A stretch of DNA of 64,000 bases from Inquilinus sp. Marseille-Q2685 (lineage in GTDB: Bacteria > Pseudomonadota > Alphaproteobacteria > DSM-16000 > Inquilinaceae). A program made the position numbers and the translations under genes. Below are positions 53,868 through 63,020 of this stretch, one piece after another (the stretch's first letter is position 1; every line of letters starts with the position of its first letter). Under the pieces are notes generated by a model. It was not told the DNA's origin, did no database searches, and saw only the letters and a program-made list of their open reading frames with translations. The DNA is taken from positions 1,118,001 to 1,182,000 of the forward strand of contig NZ_CAKAKL010000002.1 of NCBI RefSeq assembly GCF_916619195.1, written 5' to 3'.

Positions 53868-54719
53868 TCACCGCCCGCCGAACCCGGAATTCATGGCGAT
53901 GCCGCTGAAGATGTAGCGCTGCAGCAGGATGGTCAGGCACAAGCCCGGGATCATCGAGATCGCGGCGCCGGCCATCAGGTAGTTCCATTGCGCGCCCTGC
54001 TGGGTCTGGAACATGGTCAGGCCCAGCGGGATGGTGGCGTGGTCGGTGCCGTTGACGATGATCAGCGGCCACAGGAAGCTGTTCCACTGCGCGGTGAAGG
54101 TGAACAGCGCCAAGAGGCCGAGCACCGGCAGCGACATCGGCAGGATGATGCTGACCAGGATGCGCAGGCGCGAGGCGCCGTCGCACAGCGCCGCCTCCTC
54201 CAGCTCGCGCGGGATGGTCTTGAAGAACTGGCGCAGCATGAAGGTGCCGAAGGACCCGAAGGCCACCGGCAGGATCAGCGCCTGGAAGGTGTTCACCCAG
54301 TCGAGCCTGCTGATGAGGAGGAACAGCGGGATCACCAGCACCGCCTGCGGGATCATCAGCGTCGACAGATAGGTCAGGAACAGCGTGTCGCGGCCGACGA
54401 AGCGCAGCCGGGCGAAGGCATAGGCGGCGAGGCTGGAGACGGTCAGCACGATCACGGTGACGGCGGCGGAAACCAGCGCGCTGTTCAGGAAGAAGCGGCC
54501 GAAGGGCAGATAGACCCAGGCGTCGAGGAAGTTGCCCCACTGCCAGTCGCTGGGCAGCAGGCGCGGCGGCAGGGCCAGCACCTCGCCGTTCGGCCGGATG
54601 GCGTTGGTCAGCATCCAGAAGAACGGGAACAAGAAGGCCAGGGCCACCAGCGCCATGGCCCCCTGCGAGACCAGCGTGCCGGCGGTGACAGGGCCGGTGT
54701 CCTTCCGCCTAGTCGTCAT
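53868..54719 (-). CDS. Carbohydrate ABC transporter permease (MalG/UgpE class)
   Basis: The 283-residue membrane protein has six likely segments and the EAA loop IPRELEEAALCDGASRLRIL (about residue 180). It begins MTTRRKDTGPVTAGTLVSQG. It overlaps the other permease gene by 11 bases, so they are coupled. No ATP-binding gene is found in the cluster. Confidence 0.9.
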   Translation of the reverse strand: MTTRRKDTGPVTAGTLVSQGAMALVALAFLFPFFWMLTNAIRPNGEVLALPPRLLPSDWQWGNFLDAWVYLPFGRFFLNSALVSAAVTVIVLTVSSLAAYAFARLRFVGRDTLFLTYLSTLMIPQAVLVIPLFLLISRLDWVNTFQALILPVAFGSFGTFMLRQFFKTIPRELEEAALCDGASRLRILVSIILPMSLPVLGLLALFTFTAQWNSFLWPLIIVNGTDHATIPLGLTMFQTQQGAQWNYLMAGAAISMIPGLCLTILLQRYIFSGIAMNSGFGGR

Positions 54720-55659
54720 AATGCACCCATTTCCGCTGCAGCCGGAACTGGAGCGCCGTGAGCGCCATGATGATCACGAACATCACCCAGGCGATCGAGG
54801 AGGCGTAGCCCATCCGGTAGGTGGTGAAGCCGTTCTGGTAGATGAAGAAGCCGAGCGTCGCGGTGGCGGCGCCGGGCCCGCCGCGGGTCATGGAATAGAC
54901 CTGGTCGAACACCTGCAGCGCGGTGATCGCGGTCATCACCGTGCCGAAGAACAGGGTCGGCGAGATCAGCGGCAGCTTGATCCGCCAGAAGCGCTGCCAG
55001 GCGGTGGCGCCGTCGATCTGGGCGGCGTCGAGATAGGTCTGCGGGATCGATTCCAGCGCCGCGCCGAACAGCAGCAGGTTGTAGCCGAAGCCCGACCACA
55101 GCGAGACGATGACGATCGCCTGCATCGCCCAGGCCGGGTCGACCAGCAGGTTCGGGATCGGCAGGCCGAGCGACTGCACCAGCCAGTCCATCAGCCCGCC
55201 CGGGGTGAAGATCAGCACCCAGACCAGCGAGGCGCCGATCATCGGGGTGAAGGTCGGCAGGAAGAAGATCAGCCGGAAGAACCGCTTGCCCCACCGCAGG
55301 CTGGAGATCCAGACCGCCATGCCGACCGCCAGTACGATATTCAGCACCAGGTACTCGGTCGTGTAGAAGACGGTGTTGACCAGCGCCCGCCAGAAGCTGG
55401 GGTCGACCGTGAACAGCCGGGTGTAGTTGGCGAGGCCGACGAATTTCGGCTGGTTCAGCAGCTGCCAGTTGGTGAAGCTGAGCGCCAGCGACGCCACCAG
55501 CGGGAACAGCAGGAAGGCGAGGAAGCCGAGCAGGCTGGGCAGCAGGAACCAGAAGGCGGCCCGCCCTTCCGCCCGGAAGGCCCGGTGACGCCGCCGAGCC
55601 CCCTGGGCTTGCGGGACAGCCGCCGCCTGCGTTCCGAGATCCTGGGCCTGCACGGTCAT
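54709..55659 (-). CDS. Carbohydrate ABC transporter permease (MalF/UgpA class)
   Basis: The 316-residue membrane protein has a charged N-terminus (about 40 residues), six segments beginning FWFLLPSLLGFLAFLLFPLV, and the loop IPQTYLDAAQIDGATAWQRF near residue 210. ATG at 55659 overlaps the stop of the binding-protein gene (ATGA). It is the partner of the permease downstream. Confidence 0.9.
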   Translation of the reverse strand: MTVQAQDLGTQAAAVPQAQGARRRHRAFRAEGRAAFWFLLPSLLGFLAFLLFPLVASLALSFTNWQLLNQPKFVGLANYTRLFTVDPSFWRALVNTVFYTTEYLVLNIVLAVGMAVWISSLRWGKRFFRLIFFLPTFTPMIGASLVWVLIFTPGGLMDWLVQSLGLPIPNLLVDPAWAMQAIVIVSLWSGFGYNLLLFGAALESIPQTYLDAAQIDGATAWQRFWRIKLPLISPTLFFGTVMTAITALQVFDQVYSMTRGGPGAATATLGFFIYQNGFTTYRMGYASSIAWVMFVIIMALTALQFRLQRKWVHYDD

Positions 55660-56876
55660 TCGGCGGCCAGCCCTTGCACAGTGTCCAGCACCTCGGCGCC
55701 GGTCTGCGACCCGCTATAGGCCAGCGGCGCATACTGCTCCAGCAGCTCGTACACCGTGTTCCAGTTGGCCGTGGTGCGGTAGGGCTGAGCGGTCTTCAGC
55801 GCGAAGTCGATGGTCTCGCGCGCGTTGGCCACATCCTGCGCCGCCACCTCATACCAGTAGCCCTGCTGCGCGATCCGGGCCGGAAAGGCGCGGCCCTGCG
55901 ATGCCAGGTACTGCTCCGCCTCCGGACCGGTCAGCACCTGGATCGCCTTCCACGCCAGGTCCTTGTGCGGGCCGGCCTTGTTGATGCCGAAGCCCGAGCC
56001 GGCGGAGAAGGTGATGCTGCCGGCCTTGCCGGCGGGCAGCGGCGCCAGCCCGACCGGGAAGTTGGAGGATTTGCGGATGTTGATCATCTCCCACGGGCCG
56101 GTGACGTACATGGCGACGGTGCCGGCCAGGAAGCGGCCGCGGGCGATGTCGCCGGAGGGCTGGCCGCTGGCGGCGATCACCGGCGCCACCTTCTCCTTGG
56201 TCACCAGGTCGACATAGGACTGGAAGGCGGCCTGCAGCTCGGGGTCGCTGAAGTTCAGCCCGCCCTCCTCGGTCAGGTACTTCGCCCCGTCCGACAGCGC
56301 GAATTCCAGCCAGTCGCTGGCGGTGACGGCGAAACCGTAATTGCCGTCCCGGGTCAGCGCCTTGGCCGCGGACAGGAAGTCCTCCCGGGTCCAGCCGGCC
56401 TTGGGCGGCTCGACCTTGTATTTCGCGAACAGGTCGCGGTTGTAGTAGACGACCAGCGGCCCGAAATCGTAGGGCAGCGCGTAGAGATGGCCGCCATAGC
56501 TGAGGCCATCAAGGATCGATTTGTCGAACTGGCCGAGGTCGAAGCCGTCCTTCACGTGCTCGTCCAGCGGCTCGAACAGCGTGGTGAAGTTGGACAGGCG
56601 CAGCGACTGAATGCTGACGATGTCCGGCAGCGTGTTCGAGGCCGCCAGCGTCGGCAGCTTGGTCCAGTAGTCGCGCCAGGGCGAGGTCTGCAGCTCGACC
56701 TTGATGTCGGGATGCTGGGCGTTGACCAGCCCGGCGACATGCTTCCAGGCTTCGATCTCGGCATCGGTGCCGGCCCACATCTGCCAGGTCAGGGTCACCG
56801 GCTCGGCCCGGGCCGGGGCGGCGGACAGCGATGCGGCCACCGTCGCCGCGGCCAGGATGGTGCTCAGCGTCTTCAT
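55656..56876 (-). CDS. Carbohydrate ABC transporter substrate-binding protein
   Basis: The 406-residue periplasmic protein has a signal peptide (MKTLSTILAAATVAASLSAA, cleaved after PARA) and the family 1 sugar-binding fold: VTLTWQMWAGTDAEIEAWKH, ASNTLPDIVSIQSLRLSNFT and LYALPYDFGPLVVYYNRDLF. ATG at 56876 has GGAGG 9 bases upstream; ATG at 56885 would be too close to it. It heads the transport genes and follows the fucosidase gene by 66 bases, so the ligand is probably a fucose-containing sugar. Confidence 0.9.
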   Translation of the reverse strand: MKTLSTILAAATVAASLSAAPARAEPVTLTWQMWAGTDAEIEAWKHVAGLVNAQHPDIKVELQTSPWRDYWTKLPTLAASNTLPDIVSIQSLRLSNFTTLFEPLDEHVKDGFDLGQFDKSILDGLSYGGHLYALPYDFGPLVVYYNRDLFAKYKVEPPKAGWTREDFLSAAKALTRDGNYGFAVTASDWLEFALSDGAKYLTEEGGLNFSDPELQAAFQSYVDLVTKEKVAPVIAASGQPSGDIARGRFLAGTVAMYVTGPWEMINIRKSSNFPVGLAPLPAGKAGSITFSAGSGFGINKAGPHKDLAWKAIQVLTGPEAEQYLASQGRAFPARIAQQGYWYEVAAQDVANARETIDFALKTAQPYRTTANWNTVYELLEQYAPLAYSGSQTGAEVLDTVQGLAAE

Positions 56877-56942
56877 GGCGTTCATCCTCCTGCTGCGGCC
56901 GCCTTCTGCCGGGCGGGCGCTTGATGGGTGTGCGGCCGAGAC

Positions 56943-58262
56943 TCAGCCGTCTTTCAGGAACAGCTCCACCACCGGCACGGTCACGTCGGGCCGGCGCACC
57001 GGCAGCTCCAGCGTCAGCGTGCCGGCGGTCAGCGGCACATGGGTGTTGCCGCCGAGCGCCGGATCCCTCGGTTCCAGCCGCTTCACCTCGCTGGCGTCGT
57101 GCAGCAGCTGGGCGTAGGCGACCTTGCCGCCGAGCCCGTCGAGATGCAGGTGCCGGAACGGCCAGGCGAAGAGATGGACGTAGAGCCGGCTGCCGTTGCG
57201 GGTCAGCCGGCAGTCGCGTGGCACGGAAATACCCTCCCCTGCCGGGCCGCAGCCATAGATGCTGCGGCCGTGCAGCGCCAGCCAGCTTCCATAGACCTCG
57301 AGCGCCGCCTTGGCGCGGTCGTCAAAGGTGCCGCGGCCGGTCGGGCCGACATTCATCAGCAGATTGCCGCCCATGGCGACGTTGTCGACCAGCAACTGGA
57401 TCAGCTGCTCCGGGCTCTTCCAGCTGGTCTCGTCGCGGTGATAGCCCCAGGAGCCGCTGAAGGTGTGGCAGGATTCCCAGGTCACCGCCTGGTCCAGCAC
57501 CCGCGGCGCCTGACGCGGCAGGAACTGCTCCGGCGTGGTGATGTCCGGCGGCACGCCCAGCACCTCGAGCAGGTCGAGCCGGTTGTTGACCAGCGCGTCC
57601 GGCTGCAGCTCGCGCACCAGCGCCAGCAGCCGCTCGCTCTCCCAATCCTTGTGGCCCTTGCCCGGTAGGTCCTTATAGGGCCGGTCCGGGTAGGAGAAGT
57701 CGAACCACAGCACGTCGATCTTGCCGTAGCCGGTCAGCAGCTCGCGCACCTGGTCGCGCATATAGGCGGCGTAGCGGCGCATGTCCCGGCCCTGGTTCAG
57801 CGCCGCGACCTCCGGGTGGTTGCGCTGCGGGTGGTGGACGTCGATGGTGAAGTCCGGGTGGTGCCAGTCGATCAGCGAGTAGTAGAAGCCGACCTTCAAT
57901 CCTTCGGCCCGGAACGCTTCGACGAAGGGCTTGATCAGATCGCGGCCGTAAGGGGTGTTGGTCGCCTTGTAGTCGGTGACCTTGCTGTCCCACAGGCAGA
58001 AGCCCTCATGGTGCTTGGCGGTCAGCACCACGTATTTCATCCCGGCCTTCTTCGCCCGGGCCGCCCAGTCGCGCGGGTCGTAGAGGTCGGGGTCGAAATG
58101 CTCGAAATAGGCGCGGTAGGCCTCGTCGCCGATCTCCTCCCGGCTCTTCACCCATTCATGCCGGGCCGGCAGGGCGTAGAGGCCCCAATGGATGAACATG
58201 CCGAAGCGGTCGTGCACGAACCAGGCCTTCTTCTCCTCCGGCAGAAAGGTGGCGGCGGTCAT
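56943..58262 (-). CDS. Alpha-L-fucosidase (GH29)
   Basis: The 439-residue enzyme releases L-fucose from glycans. The family core is visible: WFVHDRFGMFIHWGLYALPA, MKYVVLTAKHHEGFCLWDSK, GFYYSLIDWHH and IDVLWFDFSYP, with the probable nucleophile Asp188 in WFDF. A C-terminal region of about 90 residues (beta-rich) follows. There is no signal peptide, so it acts on imported oligosaccharides in the cytoplasm. The start overlaps the fucD stop (ATGA). Confidence 0.93.
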   Translation of the reverse strand: MTAATFLPEEKKAWFVHDRFGMFIHWGLYALPARHEWVKSREEIGDEAYRAYFEHFDPDLYDPRDWAARAKKAGMKYVVLTAKHHEGFCLWDSKVTDYKATNTPYGRDLIKPFVEAFRAEGLKVGFYYSLIDWHHPDFTIDVHHPQRNHPEVAALNQGRDMRRYAAYMRDQVRELLTGYGKIDVLWFDFSYPDRPYKDLPGKGHKDWESERLLALVRELQPDALVNNRLDLLEVLGVPPDITTPEQFLPRQAPRVLDQAVTWESCHTFSGSWGYHRDETSWKSPEQLIQLLVDNVAMGGNLLMNVGPTGRGTFDDRAKAALEVYGSWLALHGRSIYGCGPAGEGISVPRDCRLTRNGSRLYVHLFAWPFRHLHLDGLGGKVAYAQLLHDASEVKRLEPRDPALGGNTHVPLTAGTLTLELPVRRPDVTVPVVELFLKDG

Positions 58263-59572
58263 CGGGCGGCCTCCTGGTCGTCGCGCCAGGCGCTGCCGTC
58301 GGGGAAGCGGTGGGCCTGGAGCGAGGCGGGCTTCATGGCGATGGAGTAGCCGGGCGCGGCCGGCGCGGCGTAGCAGCCGTCCACGATCCGCACCGGGTCG
58401 ACGAAATGCTCGTGCAGATGGTCGACATATTCGATGAAGCGGCCGTCCTTGCTGCCGCTGACGGCGACGAAGTCCCACATCGACAGGTGCTGCACATATT
58501 CGCACAGGCCGACGCCGCCGGCATGGGGGCAGACCGGCACGCCGAACTTGGCCGCCATCAGGATGATGGCGAGGTTCTCGTTCACGCCGCCGACCCGGGC
58601 GGCGTCGATCTGGCAGAAGCCCATGGCCGCGGCCTGCAGGTACTGCTTGAACATCACCCGGTTGTGGACATGCTCGCCGGTGGCGACCCGGGTGCCGTAG
58701 CGCCGCAGCACCCGGTCGATCGCGGCGTGGCCGAGGATGTCGTCGGGGCTGGTCGGCTCCTCCACCCACAGCGGCTTGAACGGCAGCAGCGCGGTCGACC
58801 ACTCGATCGCCTGGCCGACATCCCAGACCTGGTTGGCGTCGACCATGAAGGTCAGGTCGTCGCCGATCTCGCCGCGCACCAAAGCGGCGCGGGCCAGGTC
58901 GGCCTCGCGGTCGGCGCCGACCTTGATCTTGAACGCCTTGAAGCCCTGGGCCAGCGCTTCGCGCACCAGGCGGCGGATCTTGTCGTCGCTGTAGCCGAGC
59001 CAGCCGGCGCTGGTGGTGTAGGCGGGATAGCCCTCGGCCAGCAGCCGCTCGATCCGCGCCGCCTTGCCGGCCTCCTGCTGGCGCAGCAACTCCACCGCCT
59101 CGGCCGGCGTCAGCGCGTCGGTGATGTAGCGGAAATCGATGCAGCGCACCGTCTCCTCGGGCGTCATGTCGGCCAGCAGGCGCCACAGCGGCTTGCCCTC
59201 GGCCTTGGCCCAGAGGTCCCAGATCGCGTTCAGCATCGCCGCGGTGGCCAGCTGCATCACCCCCTTCTCCGGCCCCAGCCAGCGCAGCTGGCTGTCGCCG
59301 GTGAGGTGGCGGTAGGTCGCGCCCATGTCGCGGGTGAATTCGGCCAGGTCCCGGCCCAGCACCGCCGGCTTCAGCGCCTCGATCGCGGCGCAGACGATGT
59401 CGTTGCCGCGGCCGATGGTGAAGGTCAGGCCGTGGCCTTCCTGACCACTGTCAGTCGAGAGGATCACATAGGCGGCGGAATAGTCGGGGTCGGGATTCAT
59501 CGCGTCCGACCCGTCCAGCCTTTTCGCGGTCGGGAAACGGATGTCGAGAACGCTGATCCGGTCGATTTTCAA
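58259..59572 (-). CDS. fucD: L-fuconate dehydratase
   Basis: The 437-residue enolase-superfamily enzyme removes water from L-fuconate to give 2-keto-3-deoxy-L-fuconate. The N-terminal IRFPTAKRLDGSDAMNPDPD is the FucD signature. Catalytic residues are in place: Lys215/Lys217 in FKIKVG, metal ligands Asp245, Glu271 and Glu300, and His350 in CPHAGG. A TTG at 59572 with GGAG upstream gives the family-typical MKIDRIS start. It heads the operon with the fucosidase gene. L-fucose dehydrogenase and lactonase are not in the window. Confidence 0.93.
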   Translation of the reverse strand: MKIDRISVLDIRFPTAKRLDGSDAMNPDPDYSAAYVILSTDSGQEGHGLTFTIGRGNDIVCAAIEALKPAVLGRDLAEFTRDMGATYRHLTGDSQLRWLGPEKGVMQLATAAMLNAIWDLWAKAEGKPLWRLLADMTPEETVRCIDFRYITDALTPAEAVELLRQQEAGKAARIERLLAEGYPAYTTSAGWLGYSDDKIRRLVREALAQGFKAFKIKVGADREADLARAALVRGEIGDDLTFMVDANQVWDVGQAIEWSTALLPFKPLWVEEPTSPDDILGHAAIDRVLRRYGTRVATGEHVHNRVMFKQYLQAAAMGFCQIDAARVGGVNENLAIILMAAKFGVPVCPHAGGVGLCEYVQHLSMWDFVAVSGSKDGRFIEYVDHLHEHFVDPVRIVDGCYAAPAAPGYSIAMKPASLQAHRFPDGSAWRDDQEAAR

Positions 59573-59721
59573 GGGTGTCTCCGTCCCAGAGCGGCGCGCC
59601 AAGGCGGCGGCGCCGAGCGACGTTCCACAACCGCTTCTCCGGCGGCTTTCCTGCCGATCTCGGCGGCAGGCCCTGGCATTAGGAGGCGGGTCAGGCTAGG
59701 GTGTCAAGTGGTCAGGCCAGC

Positions 59722-59736
59722 TCAAATGGGATTTAG
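59722..59736. promoter_or_regulatory. Third copy of the CTAAAT-GGG-ATTTAG operator
   Basis: TCAAATGGGATTTAG differs from the perfect copy at 53820 at two of 15 positions. It lies in the divergent gap between fucD and the second gntR gene, the expected place for the controlling operator. Confidence 0.7.
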
Positions 59737-59794
59737 AGAAAGATTCTTTGGGCGCCGGCCGGCCGGTAGTGAGATCCTCGAGCGGCAGGGCAGG

Positions 59795-60487
59795 ATGCCC
59801 CTTCAAGCGGTCGTCAATCGCAAACTCTACATCCAGATCGCCGAGCAGATCACGGCGCTGATCGAGTCGGGCGAGTTCAAGCCGGGGCGGCAGCTGCCCT
59901 CCGAGCGCGATCTGGCGCAGGAGCTGGGCGTCAGCCGCCCGACCGTGCGCGAGGCGCTGATCGCGCTGGAGGTGGCGGGGCTGGTCGAGGTCAAGGTCGG
60001 GGTCGGCGCCTTCGTCCGCACTGCAGCCCGGCCCGGCAGCCCCCTTCCCGAGGCCGACCATTCGGCACTGGAGATCATGCAGGCCCGGGCGCTGGTGGAG
60101 CCGGAACTGGCGGCTCTGGCCGCCCGGCACATCACCGCCGAGGGCCGGTCCGAGCTGGCCGGCATCGTTGCCGCCATGCGCGGCCAGACGGCGCGGCGGG
60201 GATGGGCGCCGGACTCGGACCGGGCCCTGCACCTGCTGATCGCCGAGCATTGCGGCAACCAGGCGCTGAAGGAGATCGCCCTGACCCTGTGGCGCGGCCG
60301 CGAGGAGGGGCTGAGCGCCGCCTTCCACCAGCATTTGTCGCGCCAGCCGGCCCTCTTGGACCGGATCATGGCCGACCATGACGGCATCGCAAGCGCCATC
60401 AGCGCCGGCGACCCCGACCGCGCCCGGGCGGCCATGGCCGCGCATCTGGACTATGTGCAGAAGGAGATGCTGGCGGTCTGGGACTGA
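59795..60487 (+). CDS. GntR/FadR-family transcriptional regulator (FCD domain)
   Basis: The 230-residue regulator has the winged helix (LYIQIAEQITALIESGEFKP, RQLPSERDLAQELGVSRPTV) and an FCD domain (LEIMQARALVEPELAALAAR, DRALHLLIAEHCGNQALKEI, DHDGIASAISAGDPDRARAA). It is divergent from the fucD operon with one operator copy between them, so it is the best candidate for control of the fucose genes. A weak GGCAGG ribosome site precedes the ATG. Confidence 0.88.
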   Translation: MPLQAVVNRKLYIQIAEQITALIESGEFKPGRQLPSERDLAQELGVSRPTVREALIALEVAGLVEVKVGVGAFVRTAARPGSPLPEADHSALEIMQARALVEPELAALAARHITAEGRSELAGIVAAMRGQTARRGWAPDSDRALHLLIAEHCGNQALKEIALTLWRGREEGLSAAFHQHLSRQPALLDRIMADHDGIASAISAGDPDRARAAMAAHLDYVQKEMLAVWD

Positions 60488-60507
60488 GGCGGCCTTCCAT
60501 GCCATTC

Positions 60508-60523
60508 CTGGATCGATCGATGC
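60508..60523 (+). promoter_or_regulatory. CTGGATCGATCGATGC site upstream of the MFS gene
   Basis: This 16-base sequence recurs exactly, on the other strand, at 62931-62946 upstream of kdgD. Both copies lie 75-90 bases before the respective start codons. Confidence 0.45.
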
Positions 60524-60546
60524 CCATTCGGAAATAGAACTGGATC

Positions 60547-60565
60547 GAACCGGCTCCTACGGTTC
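60547..60565. promoter_or_regulatory. Inverted repeat GAACCG-N7-CGGTTC before the MFS gene
   Basis: Six-base perfect arms with a seven-base spacer lie 45 bases before the start codon at 60610. It could be a GntR or LysR site; there is no second copy. Confidence 0.35.
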
Positions 60566-60609
60566 CGCCCGAGATCAAGGCTCGCAGAGCCGAAACCGGG
60601 AGGAACCCG

Positions 60610-61935
60610 ATGGCCGTCACCGCTGCCGTCGACCGTGTCGCCAGGAGTCGCGTCCGCTATCAGATCCTTCTGATGCTGTTCGTGGTGACGGTGCTGAACT
60701 ACGCCGACCGCGCCATCATCTCCGTCGCCGGCGCGCCGCTGTCCAAGGAGTTCGGCATCGACCCGGTGGCGATGGGCTACATCTTCTCGGCCTTCAGCTG
60801 GTCCTATGTCGCGGCGCAGATCCCGGGCGGCTGGCTGCTCGACCGCTTCGAGACCAAGCGGGTCTATGCGATCGGCATCCTGTTCTGGTCGGTCTTCACC
60901 TTCCTGCAGGGCTGGGCCGGCTTCTTCGGCGGCGGGGCCGCGGTGGTGCTGCTGTTCGTCTTCCGCCTCCTGGTCGGCGTGGCCGAGGCGCCGTCCTTCC
61001 CCGGCAACGCCCGGATCGTCGCCGCCTGGTTCCCGGGCGCCGAGCGCGGCACGGCCTCGGCGATCTTCAACTCGGCCCAGTATTTCGCACCGGTGATCTT
61101 CGCCCCGCTGACCAGCTGGATCGTCCAGGAATACGGCTGGCGCTGGGCCTTCTTCGTGATGGGCCTGCTCGGCATCGTCATTGTCTTCCTGTGGAACCGG
61201 ACCATCCACGGGCCGAAGGAGCATCCGTCGGTGAACCGGGCGGAGCTCGACCACATCGCGCAGGGCGGCGCCGTGATGTCGATCAGCGGCGCCAGGACCG
61301 GCGCCACCGCCGCGCGCTGGAGCGATGTCCGGCAGCTGCTGGGCAACCGCATGCTGCTGGGCATCTATGTGGCGCAGCACTGCATCAACGTGATCACCTA
61401 CTTCTTCCTGACCTGGTTCCCGATCTACCTGGTCAAGGAACGCGGCATGTCGATCCTGCAGGCCGGCTTCGTCGCCTCCCTGCCCGCCCTGTGCGGCTTC
61501 GTCGGCGGCGTGCTGGGCGGCGTCATCTCCGACCATCTGTACCGCCGAACTGGATCGCTGACCCTGGCGCGCAAGCTGCCGATCGTCGGCGGCATGCTGC
61601 TATCGATGACGATCATCGGCTGCAACTATGTCGACGACCCGGCGCTGGTGGTCGGGCTGATGGCGCTGGCCTTCTTCGGCAAGGGCATCGGCGCGCTGGG
61701 CTGGGCCGTGGTCTCCGACACCTCGCCGAAGGAGATCGCGGGGCTCAGCGGCGGGCTGTTCAACATGTTCGGCAACACCGCCGGCATCACCACGCCGATC
61801 ATCATCGGCTACATCCTGCACGCCACCGGGTCGTTCAACGGCGCGCTGGTCTTCGTCGGCCTCAACGCCTTCGTCGCCATGGCCGCCTATCTCTTCGTCG
61901 TCGGCGAGATCCGGCGGGTCGAGCTGAAGCGGTGA
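60610..61935 (+). CDS. MFS transporter, GudP/anion:cation symporter family
   Basis: The 441-residue carrier imports an organic acid, most likely a sugar acid such as glucarate or galactarate. It has twelve likely segments and the family's LNYADRAIISVAGAPLSKEF opening, IPGGWLLDRFETKRVYAIGI, and RLLVGVAEAPSFPGNARIVA between segments 4 and 5. GGAGGA precedes the ATG. It is followed by a LysR regulator and kdgD, which fits uptake and breakdown of an aldarate. Confidence 0.88.
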   Translation: MAVTAAVDRVARSRVRYQILLMLFVVTVLNYADRAIISVAGAPLSKEFGIDPVAMGYIFSAFSWSYVAAQIPGGWLLDRFETKRVYAIGILFWSVFTFLQGWAGFFGGGAAVVLLFVFRLLVGVAEAPSFPGNARIVAAWFPGAERGTASAIFNSAQYFAPVIFAPLTSWIVQEYGWRWAFFVMGLLGIVIVFLWNRTIHGPKEHPSVNRAELDHIAQGGAVMSISGARTGATAARWSDVRQLLGNRMLLGIYVAQHCINVITYFFLTWFPIYLVKERGMSILQAGFVASLPALCGFVGGVLGGVISDHLYRRTGSLTLARKLPIVGGMLLSMTIIGCNYVDDPALVVGLMALAFFGKGIGALGWAVVSDTSPKEIAGLSGGLFNMFGNTAGITTPIIIGYILHATGSFNGALVFVGLNAFVAMAAYLFVVGEIRRVELKR

Positions 61936-62018
61936 AGGGGGCGATCCACCCCCTCCCCTTTCGCCTGCCACGGCAGACGGGGCAGTATCCGCCCCTCACC
62001 GCCGCGGGATTCGCACCG

Positions 62019-62969
62019 ATGTTCGACCTGAACCAGCTGCGCTGCTTCGTCGCCGTCGCCGAGGAGCTGCATTTCGGCCGCGCCGCCGCCCGGCTGAACA
62101 TGACCCAGCCGCCCCTGAGCCGGCAGGTGCAGATCCTCGAGCGCATCCTCGACGTCGCGCTGTTCGAGCGCACCAGCCGGTCGGTCCGGCTGACCCCGGC
62201 CGGGCAGAGCTTCCTGGCCGAGGCGCGGCGGATCCTGAAGCAGGCGGAGGGCGCGGCCCTGCTGGCCCGCCGCGTCGCCGCCGGCCAGGCCGGGGCGATC
62301 GGCATCGGCTTCACCGCCACCTCGGCCTACAGCTTCCTGCCCGACCTGGTCTCCGCCTGCCGCCGGCAGCTGCCCGATGTCACCCTGGTGCTGCGCGAGA
62401 TGGTGTCGGGCGACCAGGTCGAATCCCTCGCCTCCGGCCAGATCGACGCCGGGCTGCTGCGGCCGCCGGTGGTGCAGGCCGGCACCGCCAATTTCCGCGT
62501 CGCCGAGGAGCGGCTGATGGCGGCGGTGCCGGCGGACCACCCATTGGCCGCCGCCCCCAGCCTGTCGCTGCGCGACTTCGCGGCGGCGCCCTTCATCATG
62601 TACGCGCCGCACGAGGCGCGGTACTTCCACGACCTGGTGATCGAGCTGTTCGCCCGCTCCGGCCTGCTGCCGGACTATGTCCAGCATCTCAGCCAGATCC
62701 ATTCGATCCTGGCCCTGGTGCGCTCCGGCCTCGGCCTCTCGATCGTGCCCGAAGCGGCGCTGCAACTGCAGATCCGCGGCGTGGCGCTGCGGCCGCTCGA
62801 CCTGGCGGCGCCGCGCTCGGCCGAGCTCTACATCGCCTGGCGGCAGGACAACGACAACCCGCTGCTGCCGCTGGTGCTCGACATCGCCCGCGACGTGGCG
62901 GAGCAGCATCGGCTGAACGATGCACAGAGCGCATCGATCGATCCAGCAATCGGGTTGGAGTGGAATTGA
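62019..62969 (+). CDS. LysR-family transcriptional regulator
   Basis: The 316-residue regulator has the winged helix FDLNQLRCFVAVAEELHFGR, AARLNMTQPPLSRQVQILER and a CatR/CbbR-like substrate domain (GAIGIGFTATSAYSFLPDLV, LALVRSGLGLSIVPEAALQL). It lies between the MFS and kdgD genes on the same strand and probably controls them in response to a sugar acid. The last codons contain the second copy of the 16-base site. Confidence 0.88.
   Translation: MFDLNQLRCFVAVAEELHFGRAAARLNMTQPPLSRQVQILERILDVALFERTSRSVRLTPAGQSFLAEARRILKQAEGAALLARRVAAGQAGAIGIGFTATSAYSFLPDLVSACRRQLPDVTLVLREMVSGDQVESLASGQIDAGLLRPPVVQAGTANFRVAEERLMAAVPADHPLAAAPSLSLRDFAAAPFIMYAPHEARYFHDLVIELFARSGLLPDYVQHLSQIHSILALVRSGLGLSIVPEAALQLQIRGVALRPLDLAAPRSAELYIAWRQDNDNPLLPLVLDIARDVAEQHRLNDAQSASIDPAIGLEWN
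62931..62946 (-). promoter_or_regulatory. Inverted copy of the 16-base site, upstream of kdgD
   Basis: GCATCGATCGATCCAG is the exact reverse complement of 60508-60523. It overlaps the 3' end of the lysR gene and lies 75 bases before the kdgD start. Confidence 0.45.
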
Positions 62970-63020
62970 TCCGGACGCTAGAACGGGGTCGATCTTGATT
63001 TCGACGTGGGAGGACGATGG

